DNA of 64,000 bases from Asterias rubens. Lineage: Eukaryota > Echinodermata > Asteroidea > Forcipulatida > Asteriidae. This document shows, piece by piece, positions 44,663 through 56,461 of the stretch (its first letter is position 1; every line of letters begins with the position of its first letter). Both the position numbers and the translations under genes were made by a program. Under the pieces are notes generated by a model. It was given only the letters and a program-made list of their open reading frames with translations, was not told the origin of the DNA and did no database searches. The DNA lies in assembly GCF_902459465.1 (NCBI RefSeq), contig NC_047067.1:22133680-22197679 (forward strand). Direction: 5' to 3'.

Positions 44663-47600
44663 ATGGCACATCTACCCCATCTATCACAACCTCCGGCATT
44701 GGATCTGACTGGCAACCTTGCCGAGAATTGGAAACGGTTCAAGCAGCGATATACATTGTATAATATAGCTTCAGAATTAACTGAGAAAGATGATAAGACT
44801 CAGACATCAACTCTCCTTCATATCATAGGGGAGGCAGCCCTCGACATCTACAACACATTTATTTTTGAATCGGAAGATGATAGTATGAAACAAGATGTTG
44901 TGCTAAAGAAGTTTGAGGAATACTGCATGCCGAAGCGCAATATCACATTTGAACGCCACAGATTCTTTACCAGAGATCAGCAACCAGGAGAAACCATTGA
45001 TCAGTATGCTACGGAACTCCGTACCCGCAGTAAATCTTGTGAATTCGGCGAGCTTAAAGATTCGCTAATCAGAGATCGCATCATTTGTGGAATTCCAGAG
45101 GATAGCTTAAGAGAGAGACTCTTAAGGGGAGATAACCTCACTCTGGAAAAAGTCATGCAGCTATGCAGAGCAGCAGAAACCACAAAGCTACAAGCAAAAG
45201 AGCTAGCTCCATCCGGCAAGCCAGTAGTAGATGCAGTACGAGCAAAAGATCGAAGATCGAATGGCAAAGGAAATTTCTCCAAAAAGTCTCCACATGCTTC
45301 GAATAAGGGTAACAAGACATGTTATCGATGTGCCCAAACACACGAGTATGGTGCATGCCCTGCTCATGGAAAAACGTGCACAAAATGTGGAAAAATAAAT
45401 CACTTTGCAAAAGCCTGCAAGGGTGCACAAAGCTCTCCGTACAGACAGAAAAATGTACACAACATCACTGAAACTCCAGAAGATATGGAAGAATTCTTTG
45501 TGGATGTGATAGACGGTGATTCAGGCAACGATGAATGGAAACTTCAACTCCATACACATGGTATAAAAGTAAACTACAAGTTAGATACAGGGGCTCAAGC
45601 AAATCTCCTTCCTGAAAAGCTGTTTCAACAAATGAAACCACAGCCAAAGCTTCACGCAGCAAAAGTAAAGGCTACAGGATATTCGGGAGTAGACATACCC
45701 ATCACCGGCAAATGTATGGTGAAAGTGCAACACAAAAGTAAGAACTACTTCATTGCATTTCTAGTCACACCAGGTAATCATCAGCCATTGTTAGGGTTGC
45801 AAGCTTGTGAGAAGATGAACCTCATAAAAAGAGTACTAAACATCACTAAAACACCCCTCGAAGTAGAAGATTTTGCAGATGTGTTCACCGGGTTAGGATG
45901 CCTACCTGGAACACACCACATCACAACAAGTGAAGATGCCATACCTGTCCAGCATGCATGTAGGAAAGTGCCTTTTCCTCTACAGGGAAAGCTCAAAGAA
46001 GAGCTGGACAAAATGGAGCAAATGCAGGTGATCACAAAGATAGACCAACCAACAGATTGGGTGTCGTCACTCTGCGTCGTTGACAAGAAAAACGGCAAGC
46101 TCCGAGTGTGTCTGGACCCACGAGATCTAAACCGGGCAATCAAGAGACAGCACTACAAATTGCCATCTCGTGCTGAAATTACAGCACACTTTGCAGGAGC
46201 AAAATTCTTCAGTAAACTTGATGCCTCAAGCGGATTTTGGCAAATCAAATTAGATGATGCCAGCTCAGAACTTTGCACGTTCATCACACCGTTTGGAAGG
46301 TATCGTTTCCTTCGTCTTCCCTTTGGCATCAGCAGTGCACCAGAGGTATACCACAAAATCATCCATGATCTCTTTTCTGAAGTGCCAGGGGTCAACACAA
46401 TGATGGATGATATCATCGTTTGGGGTTCAACTCGCGAAGAGCATGACCAGAATCTCCGACAAGTACTAGAGATAGCAGAGCGTAATAATCTCAAACTGAA
46501 CCGAGAAAAGTGTGAGTTTGGGGTGAGAAAATTGACCTTCATTGGAGATGTCATCAGCGACCAAGGAGTCTTGCCTGATCCCAAAAAGGTCTCTGCTATC
46601 CTCAACATGCAGAAACCTCAAAATAAGAATGATGTACAAAGATTCATGGGGATGATCAACTACATGGGCAAATTCATTCCAGATCTATCTACCAAGTCAG
46701 CACCACTACGCAGCTTGCTTGACCAGAAGAATCAATGGATGTGGCTTGAAGCACAGGAAAAGGCGTGGCAAGAACTGAAAGTTATACTGACAACAGCGCC
46801 AGTGCTCAGGTTCTATGACCCCAAAAAGCCCATCAAGCTATCAGCTGATGCATCAAAGAATGGGCTCGGTGCAGTTCTACTACAACAGTATGATAATGAA
46901 TGGGCACCAGTGGCGTATGCATCCAGAGCCATGACAGCGGCCGAGACAAGATACGCCCAAATTGAAAAGGAACTGTTAGCCATAACCTATGCATGTGAAC
47001 GCTTTCACCAGTACATCTACGGACAACAAATAGAAGTGGAAACTGACCATAAACCACTCATTCCGTTGTTCACTAAACCACTGTGTGATTGTCCATTAAG
47101 AGTACAACGCATGCTCATCAGAGTACAACGCTACGACTTGAAAGTGTCTTACACACCGGGTAAATTCATGTATACCGCTGACACACTTTCAAGGGCAGTC
47201 GATCCTCATGCAGATAAAGACAGCTCCAAAGAGGATGACATTCAAGCCTATGTCAATACAATATTGACCAACATGCCAGTGTCCTCTAACAGGAAGAAAG
47301 AAATCGCCCTGGAGACAAAACGCGATGAAACCCTCAAGACACTGAGCACAATCATCAATGAAGGTTGGCCCGACGTGAAGAGCAAATGTCCAGTTGCAAT
47401 CAGCGATTACTGGAACGCACGTGATGAACTTTCACAAGCAGACGACATGTTGTTCAAGGGAACTAAAATAATCATCCCAACATCAATGCGCCGAAACATG
47501 CTTGAGAAAATCCATGAAGGTCACCTCGGCATTGAGAAATGTAAACGTAGAGCCAGAGAAGTGATGTATTGGCCTCGCATCAACCAAGATGTAGCTGACA

Positions 47601-48565
47601 TGGTAAAAAATTGCAACTCATGTCAAACATACCAGCCAAAGCAGACGGCAGAAACACTCCAGCCGCACCCTACTCCCGACCGCCCATGGCAAAAGGTAGG
47701 AGCAGATTTGTTCACACTCAACAGTAAGAACTATATAGTCATTGTCGACTACTTCTCACAATTTGTAGAAATTTGCACATTGACAAGCACAACCAGCGGC
47801 ACAGTGATTAACAACTTGAAGTCTGTGTTTTCGCGACAGGGAACTCCACATGAAATGTTCACCGACAATGGACCCCAGTTTTCCAGTGCTGAATTCAAAC
47901 GCTTTTCAGCAGATTGGGACTTCACACACACCACATCGAGTCCCCACTATCCTCAGTCAAATGGATTGGTGGAAAATGCTGTGAAAATTGTCAAGAACAT
48001 GATCCGCAAAACAGTTAACAGTGGCCAAGACATCTATAGAGCTTTGCAGATTTATCGCAGTACACCACTTGAGTGCGGGAAATCCCCAGCAGAGCTGCTG
48101 TACAACAGAAGAATTCGTTCCAATCTTCCCATGGTGGACAGCTTGCTTGGTTTTAAACATCTGGACAGTAAAGCATTCAAGCAAAGAAAGGACGCACAAA
48201 AGGAAAAACAAAAGGGTGGATCCCGTGACCTTCCTCTACTTCAAGTAGGAGATACCGTGAGGCTGCTGGATACGACTAAGAATATGTGGTCTCAGGGCGG
48301 AGTAGTTACAGTCGCATTGCCAAACCGTTCATATCAAGTAGATACAGGCAATGGCACGAGACGTCGTAATAGGCGGCACTTGAGAGTTGCTTCACAACCG
48401 CCACAGCAGTGTGACTTCATCGAGCCATCATCCAAAGAACAGGATTTCGAAACAACCATGACCGCAACAGCAGTTGAGCCGAACAACAACGACATCACTC
48501 AACCAACAGCTACTATGACCAGGAGCGGACGAGTTGTTAAGCCACCGATAAGACTTGATCTATAA
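44663..48565 (+). CDS. Retrotransposon gag-pol polyprotein (1300 residues)
   Basis: The first ATG of the open frame is at 44663. Order: a capsid-like region (about 20-185), two zinc knuckles (about 220-252, CxxC starts CYRC and CTKC), an aspartic protease (DTGA near 308), reverse transcriptase (catalytic MMDD in place of the usual YxDD), RNase H (SADASKNGLG), a zinc-binding integrase N-terminus (H-x3-H then CNSC), and an integrase core with DLF, TDNGPQF and the glutamate in GLVEN. Protease-RT-RNaseH-integrase order defines Ty3/gypsy. Gag and Pol are fused in one frame, so no frameshift is needed. I see no internal stop or missing catalytic residue. Confidence 0.95.
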   Translation: MAHLPHLSQPPALDLTGNLAENWKRFKQRYTLYNIASELTEKDDKTQTSTLLHIIGEAALDIYNTFIFESEDDSMKQDVVLKKFEEYCMPKRNITFERHRFFTRDQQPGETIDQYATELRTRSKSCEFGELKDSLIRDRIICGIPEDSLRERLLRGDNLTLEKVMQLCRAAETTKLQAKELAPSGKPVVDAVRAKDRRSNGKGNFSKKSPHASNKGNKTCYRCAQTHEYGACPAHGKTCTKCGKINHFAKACKGAQSSPYRQKNVHNITETPEDMEEFFVDVIDGDSGNDEWKLQLHTHGIKVNYKLDTGAQANLLPEKLFQQMKPQPKLHAAKVKATGYSGVDIPITGKCMVKVQHKSKNYFIAFLVTPGNHQPLLGLQACEKMNLIKRVLNITKTPLEVEDFADVFTGLGCLPGTHHITTSEDAIPVQHACRKVPFPLQGKLKEELDKMEQMQVITKIDQPTDWVSSLCVVDKKNGKLRVCLDPRDLNRAIKRQHYKLPSRAEITAHFAGAKFFSKLDASSGFWQIKLDDASSELCTFITPFGRYRFLRLPFGISSAPEVYHKIIHDLFSEVPGVNTMMDDIIVWGSTREEHDQNLRQVLEIAERNNLKLNREKCEFGVRKLTFIGDVISDQGVLPDPKKVSAILNMQKPQNKNDVQRFMGMINYMGKFIPDLSTKSAPLRSLLDQKNQWMWLEAQEKAWQELKVILTTAPVLRFYDPKKPIKLSADASKNGLGAVLLQQYDNEWAPVAYASRAMTAAETRYAQIEKELLAITYACERFHQYIYGQQIEVETDHKPLIPLFTKPLCDCPLRVQRMLIRVQRYDLKVSYTPGKFMYTADTLSRAVDPHADKDSSKEDDIQAYVNTILTNMPVSSNRKKEIALETKRDETLKTLSTIINEGWPDVKSKCPVAISDYWNARDELSQADDMLFKGTKIIIPTSMRRNMLEKIHEGHLGIEKCKRRAREVMYWPRINQDVADMVKNCNSCQTYQPKQTAETLQPHPTPDRPWQKVGADLFTLNSKNYIVIVDYFSQFVEICTLTSTTSGTVINNLKSVFSRQGTPHEMFTDNGPQFSSAEFKRFSADWDFTHTTSSPHYPQSNGLVENAVKIVKNMIRKTVNSGQDIYRALQIYRSTPLECGKSPAELLYNRRIRSNLPMVDSLLGFKHLDSKAFKQRKDAQKEKQKGGSRDLPLLQVGDTVRLLDTTKNMWSQGGVVTVALPNRSYQVDTGNGTRRRNRRHLRVASQPPQQCDFIEPSSKEQDFETTMTATAVEPNNNDITQPTATMTRSGRVVKPPIRLDL

Positions 48566-48886
48566 ATCGCGAGACTTGCCAAACCTTACTTACAGTCACA
48601 GTTAAACTTAGCGTTAATTAGTTTACAGCGTTCATGAGTTTACAGCGTTAATGAGTTTACAGCATTATCTTCAAGTTCTTAAATTTAAAGTTTTCTTGAG
48701 GCAATTTAGTTGTTTTTATAAACACCAGTCTTCGAGAATTAACACTGAACTTTTCCGCATCGTCTTCATAACACTACCGCATCGCGATACGCGTATCAAC
48801 TGGAATGTGAACTTTGAACTATATACATGTACACTGTCAGGACAATAACTTCATATTATGAACTTCTTTATTTAAAGAAAGGAAGA

Positions 48887-49039
48887 TGTGGTGATTTTAC
48901 ATGTTATTGTAATAGCGCCCTCTCTTGGCAGACTTTAGACAGTTAAAACATGGCTACCTAGTTACAGACATGTAGCAGTTCATGAATAAATATAATCAAA
49001 GAATAATCCTTGCCATCCGTGTAATCTCAAATCAAAACA
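48887..49039 (+). repeat. 3' LTR (153 bp)
   Basis: It is the same sequence as the 5' LTR, preceded by the purine-rich tract AAAGAAAGGAAGA and followed by the target duplication CTATT. Confidence 0.93.
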
Positions 49040-49044
49040 CTATT

Positions 49045-50661
49045 CACAATTTAAAACATCCGTTTCGGCTAAATTTACATCTTGACATTCCATTTGTAAA
49101 CTTTCCATTTGTGTGTATATTAACGTTACTTGATTAGGTGATGTACATGTTTTACATAATATCTGTACTTAGGCTACATAGGAGGGTTAATAAAGTCAAA
49201 ATGAATACATAAATGTACTAGTGTGTTTTTCTTTTTTAAGTGCTCAGTAATTTGGGGAGTGAGTTGAGAGAAAGAAAACACATTGACATTTTCCCCTCCC
49301 CCACCAGCCGGGTCCCTTGCCACGTGCGCACCCGGTTCTTTCCAGAGGCGCGCCAACATTCAAGACTATGCAAGCCATGCCCTTCTGGTAGAATTATTAC
49401 AGTGTCAAATAAAACAAAGAACAGATTCATTCCATGGTGTTGAGAAAATCAGTTGTTGAAAATCTAGGGTTTCGGGAAGTTATCATACATCACAAATTAA
49501 ATGAGCAATGCCTTTTGTATGTCTGTGTCCTTTGTTTAAGTCTGATGATTTCCATTTGACCCTTCATTTTTGCATATTTCGATCAAGTTAAACAGTGACG
49601 GTCGTTAACGGCCTTTGCCGGCCTTTATCAATTGTGGCTGCACGTGAAATTGGCTTTTGTTTGGGTCTGAATTTGGTACCGGTATTCACTATGGGGCGCC
49701 GTTTACACAACACAGAAATCAACATGACAGCTCTGGAAGGGCGGCCTTAACATTGGTTTGAAAGCCTGCTTTGTGATGAATGCCCCCAGAAACGTGGACG
49801 ATTATTTACGTCTTGGTAGAAGGCTAATTGTAAGTATAATTTTGTACCTCCTTAGTTAGCCTAAGAAGATTTAACTTTCTTTGGATGAGAAAAGTGCTGC
49901 AACATTGAATATGTGATGTCATGAATTGCATTAACCATAACACTTAAAAAAAACACTGTGCCCTGTGATGAGCAGACGTCCTAATTTTTCTAAGGTTAGT
50001 AGGTCATCAGTAAAATCATGGTAAAATGTTGGGAGTTCTATTTTCCCTACTTAGGGGTGTGTGTCTAAAAATCCCGACAAATAACACTGAATGATAGGTA
50101 TACAGCGCCCTCGTGCCACTTTCTTGTTGCCTGCAACGGAGGAGTCCAACCTGGCTCATGGCTGGGCTAACACTAAAAGTAATACAGCACCCCAGTTACT
50201 GGATCTAACAGTAACATCTTACTTTAGTCATTAGTTTGTCGTGAACTAGTGTAGGACCCCTCCCTCACCCCACCCCTGCTCAGGATACTCCTACCTAGAA
50301 CTAATTCGGTCTCGTCCGATAATAGCGGACGAAACCGAAATAGTTGTAGGAGTATGCTCAGGACAGGACCCTTTTCCCCATTCTTTCCCTCATAGTCATA
50401 CCTCCTCTCTGTTTCCCCAGATCTAGCTTTAATAAAGAAATACATTTGATCGGGCCTTGCATTTGAAATAACCCACTGCAAGGTCTGCACCCACAGCAAA
50501 TACCATTGTGCTCTGTGCTTTTGCTGTGGTGCCCTCTGCAACGGTTCTGATACAAACTTAAGTTTTCCCCATTAAAGTGCCCCTTTATACCAGTGATAAA
50601 TTGCTGTGCCCCTTCAAGAGCGAAGTTCAAAGCCTGTATACACTTGTTCACCTTCCCTCAG
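49045..50661. other. Intergenic region between retrotransposon and zinc-finger gene
   Basis: No exon is recognised, though a non-coding first exon of the zinc-finger gene is expected here. It contains a fold-back at 50275-50364. A repeat segment (50440-50640) with TTTTGCTGTGGTGCCCTCTG recurs inverted at about 55035-55210. Confidence 0.45.
50275..50364. repeat. 90-bp hairpin, CTCAGGATACTCCTAC arms
   Basis: CTCAGGATACTCCTAC and TTCGGTCTCGTCCG are mirrored by CGGACGAAACCGAAATAGTT and GTAGGAGTATGCTCAGG, around a short loop. Confidence 0.75.
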
Positions 50662-50688
50662 GAACGCAACAACCAGGGCGTGGCAAAA

Positions 50689-53600
50689 ATGAGCGGGAGA
50701 TGTTCCAGCATCAGACTGGGTGAAACTGTCTTCCCGTTATGGGCAGCCTCCAAGGAGATCTACTCCTCATCAAGTGCCAAATATTCCAAGTTCAAGTTGT
50801 CTCACGCCGACTTTGCTGAACATCTCCTGAGATTCCATATTGAGAATAGTTGTAGCCTCTGCTGTGCAGAGTCCTACATTGGGTGAGTATTACCTAGGTG
50901 TAATATTCGGGAATAACTGGAGAGTATTCGAGACAAGATGTCTGCCTTCATGAGCATGTTTAGATGTGCTTTAATATCAACACTTGAGGGCGCTATAACA
51001 ATAGTGCGGAGGCATTATCCTACACTAGGTGCTTTTTTTCTCTTTTTTATCCTTCATCTCTTGTTATGACTTATACCTTCTTGTTCCGTTCTAGCTCGTT
51101 AAAGGGACACATTGCCTTGAATAGGGCGAGTTGGTCTATGAAAAGCGTTTGAAACCGTTTGTTATAATAAATGCATGTGGTTAGAAAATGTTTAAATAGT
51201 AGAGTTTAACCAGTCACACAAATATTGCCTTGAAATTGCATGTTTTTGTCCTTAAATGTCGTGAACTAACACGGCACGCTACTTTGTGGAGCAGATTTTT
51301 TTACTCCACAATACCGCCGACCATGTAAGTTCACAAAATAAATAAAAGAATTGTGCAATTTCATAAAGGTTTACACACGCTGATAGAATAACCCACATCT
51401 CTGCCACGATTAGAGACGGCTGACGCCCGACTACTCCACATTTACTTGTGGCCATAGTCGGAGAGCAATAGTCTCGCAGAGGCCAGCATTCTCACGAGAA
51501 CATTGCTAGTGTCGCTAGATTCACAGAGAAAGTCGGTCACACATTTTAATGACTAGTCCACAAAGTCTTTATCTCTAGTCCTGAAGCAAACACCTTTAAA
51601 GGGACGATTGTTAATTTTTGATATTTAACAGGAAGTATCGCAACATTGGCATTCAGACAGAGGACGAATCATCATACGACCAGCATCAAACCAAAGACAC
51701 CACTGACCCAAAGCAAACATGGAATGAAAAACCTGCCAAGTTACATTTTGGTATGGAAATGTTTTGTTTCTTGTTCTTTTTTTTTTTTTGGGGGGGGGGT
51801 GGGGTTGGAGTGCTAATGCTAGGGGGGAGTGTAAGTATCTTTCATTTCAGAAGGCCTTAAGAAATCTTGTTGAATACAAGTTATATGATTTGGGAACAGA
51901 TAATAGAATCTGTGTCAAATGGAATTGATAGAAGGCCTGACAAAATTTGATGCAAAATTGATTCGACTTTTAAGGAATTTGACTTTTGCTAAATTTGTTG
52001 TTTTTTAATTTCCAGATCATGCCTACTTTACAATGGATACAACACGAATGAAGAACAATAAAAAGCCATCACGGAAACGTTGTCTCTCGTTGTTTCCATT
52101 CCAAGATGTCCCGTAAGTTACTTTTCCATCCCTAAATACTAAGATTTGCATCTCCTAATTTTATTGAAATACAGTTGTTCACATTTGTTGCTAAATTAGG
52201 AAGATAGTGCTTTCTGCTCTACCGGCTAGGCTTCTGAGGGATGATATCCAAGCCTACATCGGTATGGAATGTAAAGGGGGCAACCCCATTTCAGCCCCAG
52301 GAGTGGTTGGCAATGGCCCCTGGAAATAAATAGTTGTAGCCCAGACCTTGAAGTGGCCGTCAGGCCTTGTGTGTCTGGCGACTTGCATAAACAAAATTTA
52401 AAAAATAAAAATAATTACTTACTGCCCGGCATACTTGAGTTGTGTCCTTTTTTTCTTGTCTGGACACAAATTGATACCTTGTTATCACTTTTCTTTGCAG
52501 ACCTGATACAAATGATGATGGGAGGGATGTTTCTGGGGACGAGGATGATGACACGACAGTCACGGCATCTGAACGAGGATCAGAAGAGGACATCAGCCTG
52601 TTTCCAATGAAGTATAACGCAACTTCCTACTATATTTTTCATAGTTGGTTTTGGTTTTTGCTAAATGGGTCAATGTAGCTGAACAGATTTTGCCTTGGTC
52701 AAAGAAATATATGATTTGACATCATCAAAGGGTGGATTCGTTTAGTTTCCCTGAGTCTTCCCAGAGTCAGCCAAGAGCCCCATTTCATAAAGCTGTTAAG
52801 CAGAAAAAACTGCTTGACATTTTCTTAGCTTAGCAATAATGGAGTGGGACACCAGCCACAACAATTCAAACTTAATGTAATTTGGACTGGTAACCTGTTT
52901 CTGCTACGTAATACTTTTTTATGCTGAGCAAGTTTTTGTGCAGGGTTGTGATTTGTATTGTGACATCACACTTTACTAAGCAACTACTATTGATTTGCAG
53001 TTAAAATCAATCTTGGCTCTTTGTGAACTCAGCCCCACTACCCTGCTCATGAAGTGAGGTAGTGGAGGCAGCAGAACTGTGTTTTTGACCTCACAAAAGA
53101 TGATGATGTACAGCGATGTTAAAACAGTTTTTCGTCAGATTTGTACCTTAAGCATCGTAGGTAAACTCATCAAAGTCATCACTTAATTGGAAAACAAAAG
53201 CAGTGGCGGCTAACTATAAAAAAACAATATTTTTTATTGATTCTTGATTTCAGCTTTTCCAAGTTCGTTCCCGATGAGGAGAAAATGGTGTCGCAGTGTG
53301 CAGAGGACGATCTTGTGAGACAAGAAGAGAGAAGAGTCCAGAAGCAGAGGGATTCTGTAGAAGGCATCATCTCTAAGATCAAGCAGAAGATACTAGGGGA
53401 GGAGGTGATTGGAGACAAGAGGGGTGTCTGCGACGCTGTTGCGGCTGGAAGCGAGGGCGAGGCCACAGCGGACAATGTCTGTGTTCTCAGTAAGATGAAG
53501 ACAGGCATCATCCGGGAAGAAGATGAGGAAGATTTCATCACGGCGCTGTACACCATGGCGGCTGGCAACGACGTCCAGTGTCTTGCGAAGATGACCAATC

Positions 53601-56361
53601 AACCGCAGATGTACCCCGCCCAGGGCGTTGTCAAGACCATCACCCAAGATGTTGGCATCTCGGAGAGTAAAACAATGGATACGATAGGAGAATGCCAGAT
53701 GATGAAAGTGAAGACGAACTCTCGGAGCTCTGTGGATGTGGTTTGCAAAGAGGAGGGATGTAAGCAGCTGAGAGAGGGCGGGGCTGGAAGAAGTCGGACT
53801 AAGATGGCGAAAGTTTCAATTGGTTTGACTAGTTTGCCCTCAATGGACAGAAGACAGGTAAAGACAAATCTGGTGTCACGTATATCAGTGTTTGCCCTAA
53901 TTACTAGGACCCCGATCAAGTTATGCCCAGAGTACTTTTTTGTCAGTGCACCACTGGTGTCTCCAAACAATGATGTTGATGCAAGTACGCAAGAATCTGC
54001 TGTGGTGCGAGTTCATGACTGTGCCTTATGCATATGCGAGTAAAAAGCGACTGAGTAATGGCGGAAAACACTGATACTGGACATGAAATTGAACTGAGGG
54101 GGATTGATTTGTACAATCCCGCAACTCATAATTGGATGGGGATATGTTGTTGACTTTAAAGCCCTTTTCACACTTCTCTATCCCCGGGGTTGCCCTCGGG
54201 GAATAACGGCTGGCCCGTCAGCAAATGAACATACCCCAGGGAATAGCCACCCCTGCTCCAAAGTAGGGTGAGAGTTAAAACCCTGGGGTATTCTTGAAAT
54301 GTGCAGCTGTAACCCTGTGGAATTAGAACCTAGCTGGGACAGTGTGAAAGTGTGGCGGGGTAACCCTGGGGTAAAAACACTCCTGGTGCCTCGCTTAGGC
54401 TGTATTCATCGGGGATAGGGCTCTTGTGTCTAGGAATATGGGATAGAGTGTATTGCGAACCATTGGGCAATAAATAAACTAGTTACCAATGTAATTATGT
54501 GAAATCTCAAGCATGAGACTGTCCATGATCTATTTTCCTCAATGTTTGTGTAATATGTGTCTCAAACCTTAAAGATATTGCCAACTAAAAGACTAACAAA
54601 ATAAGCTTATGCCATGTTTTCTTGTGGGGTTGAAAATGCAACAACAACTGTGAACGCTTGATGTACTCTGAAAGGCTTTGAGTATCAGAAACCAGGCTTT
54701 TAATTCCTGTGTTTTTTTCTCAACAGCTAATGAAAACTCAAAGAATTTTAAGAAGAAAGGCGAAGAAAAAAGTGTTGGAGACCAAAAAGGAAAAGAAGAA
54801 ACCAATCCCCAAAGTTCCTGAGCAGAAAATATACCGGTAAGAGTTTTATATATTGCTTTCGTATATTTCATCTATCTAAAAACTAACACGTTTGTTTAAT
54901 TTATCATAGTTATGTACCTCTAATATTTCAATTAAGGATGCCTCCAAAATATTCTGCCATTGAAAAATTAACCCCACCCATGTAAACAATCTTGCCTGCC
55001 AAGAAATTCTATGAAATTCTCAAGGTCACCCTTTTTGTATGGCAGGTCTTGAACTTCACTCTTGACGGGGCAGGGCAATTATCTTCTGGGGCATTTCGCG
55101 GAGGAATCTGTTGATTTGTACTTGAACTTTGCAAAGGGCACCACAGCAAAAGCACAGGGCACCACAGCAACTGCTGTGGGTGTCGTAGGTTATTTCAAGG
55201 CCGGTGTGGTGACATAGTCCATTTGAGAATGGGTCTGACGGCAGTAGCTTTGTGACTAACTGTTCCTAGATGCTGATGTTAGAAATATGATTTTAAAAGC
55301 GGTTAGAATTTGAAAATTTGCATGGTGAAAGTATACTTAGTTGAGGTTTATGGTAACACCGTGTGAAAATCTCCTTTGAGTTGTTTAAGAACCGGTGGTT
55401 GACAACTCTGCCGCCTGTTCTTTTTAGAACACACACTAACCGAAAGAGATTTCCACACGTGTTATTACCGCAAGCCTCACCTAATTAATGTTAAACTGCT
55501 GTAAATTGATATAGAGAGAAAGTTAACAGGAAGTTGTACTTTTATTTCATCAGCCCACATCCAAGATTAGATGTCCAGCTTGCCAAGCTTCCAAAGATGT
55601 ATGAGTGCAAGACATGTTTCATCCAGCTCCCTGAAGTGGATTTGATGAGATCCCATGATGCTGCAGCCCATCCTAAGGAAACCGCATCACGAGGGAGACA
55701 CCAAATGCCTGATGCAGTTACTGCAAGCAGTCTCTTTCCTGTGTTGGAATTTAAACGAATCGCCACCGAACTCCGCCAGTGCAAAGAGTGTAAAGAGTAT
55801 GTGGACAACATCAAGGTCCACCGGCGGGTCCACTGGGTGAAGAGATTCGTATGCGACATATGCGGCAAAGGGTTCGTCTTTAAATCCATTCTAAGGAAAC
55901 ATCAGATGTATCACAATGCCCAGTGGAGGTTGTTCAAGACACACAAGTGCAGCGTGTGCGGCAAAGCTTACATTGATAAAACCTCTCTAAACGCTCATGT
56001 ACTGTCGTCTCACAACCGGGGAGAGAAGTGTTTCATCTGCGAGCAGTGCGGGAAACAGTTTGCCCGGAAGAAGTCGCTTGCGGTTCACAGCGATACCCAC
56101 TTGAAGGAAAAACCCTTTAGGTGTTTCGAGTGCGGGCGCGGTTTCACCCAGAAGAACAATATGAAGCTGCACATGAGGACTCACACTGGGGTGAAGCCGT
56201 ATCGATGCAACTCCTGTAGTAAGGATTTCCGTCACAAAGTAAGTCTGAAGACACACCAGAAGAAAGCTCATGGCATCGACTGGTGGAAGGAGAGAGAACG
56301 AGAAAAATCCGACTCCGAAGTTTTGAATCTTGGATCTCAGCAGCCTGAGCAACAAAAATAG
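50689..56361 (+). CDS. C2H2 zinc-finger protein, about seven C-terminal fingers (7 coding exons, 680 residues)
   Basis: Coding exons are 50689-50882, 51632-51750, 52016-52112, 52501-52611, 53254-53857, 54727-54836 and 55554-56361; all phases agree and the stop is TAG. The start is the first ATG after a good acceptor (AG at 50660-50661), so that exon also carries 27 nt of 5' UTR and an upstream non-coding exon must exist. The last exon encodes about seven C2H2 fingers starting at YECKTC, RQCKEC, FVCDIC, HKCSVC, FICEQC, FRCFEC and YRCNSC. The second (CKEC...HRRVH) is short-spaced. The N-terminal 400 residues are acidic then Lys-rich (exon 54727-54836), with a CSLCC motif near residue 55. It is probably a nuclear DNA-binding regulator; I cannot assign an orthologue. 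Donor GTATAA at 52612 is weak. Confidence 0.82.
51099..51605 (+). mobile_element. MITE family 2, near complete
   Basis: TTAAAGGGACACATTGCCTT opens it and CACCTTTAAAGGGACG closes it. A hairpin with GGAGCAGATTTTTTTACTCC lies in the middle. Fragments of the family are at 12705-12793 and 57348-57445. Confidence 0.6.
52196..52402 (+). mobile_element. Headless SINE family B
   Basis: GTGCTTTCTGCTCTACCGGC, GGGGGCAACCCCATTTCAGC and TGTGTCTGGCGACTTGCATA are diagnostic. It is in the intron between exons 3 and 4 of the zinc-finger gene. Confidence 0.8.
52785..53036. mobile_element. CCCATTTCATAAAGCTGTTA-type fold-back
   Basis: It starts AGCCCCATTTCATAAAGCTG and ends TCTTTGTGAACTCAGCCCC. The inner TTGTATTGTGACATCACACT matches the element at 3323-3470. 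Confidence 0.55.
54160..54400 (+). mobile_element. Fold-back-like repeat rich in GGGGTAACCCTGGGGTA
   Basis: AAAGCCCTTTTCACACTTCT opens the segment. CCCTGGGGTATTC, CCCTCGGGGAATA and CTGGGACAGTGTGAAAGTGT further on pair with the beginning. Confidence 0.45.
55335..55490. mobile_element. Complete fold-back: GAGGTTTATGGTAACACCGT arms
   Basis: Left GGTTTATGGTAACACCGTGT and right ACACGTGTTATTACCGCAAG are inverted copies, with a GTTAAGAACCGG / TTCTTTTTAGAAC hairpin inside. It is probably a full-length relative of the dispersed repeat at 6750. Confidence 0.6.
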
Positions 56362-56420
56362 TTGTGTAATGTAAAGTGTGATCATATTTATTTGTTTGAT
56401 CCAGAGCCGACTCTAGTATA

Positions 56421-56426
56421 AATAAA
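56421..56426 (+). terminator. Polyadenylation signal of the zinc-finger gene
   Basis: AATAAA lies 60 nt after the stop codon at 56359-56361, in a suitable position for the mRNA 3' end. Confidence 0.55.
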
Positions 56427-56461
56427 ACAAATTTAAATGTCTGAAATATCAACCGGAGAAT

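Larger units (their letters stand above)
44238..49039 (+). mobile_element. Complete Ty3/gypsy LTR retrotransposon, Mag/SURL-like
   Basis: Two 153-bp LTRs (44238-44390 and 48887-49039) begin TGTGG and end AAACA; I see no difference between them. The element is flanked by a perfect 5-bp duplication, CTATT (44233-44237 and 49040-49044). A primer-binding site starting TGGTGTCAGAAGTG directly follows the 5' LTR and matches the 3' end of a leucine tRNA, as in Mag/Steamer-type elements. A purine tract (about 48874-48886) precedes the 3' LTR. One uninterrupted gag-pol ORF fills the interior. With no visible LTR divergence and an open ORF, it is a young and possibly active copy. There is no envelope gene and no recognisable chromodomain. 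Confidence 0.95.
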
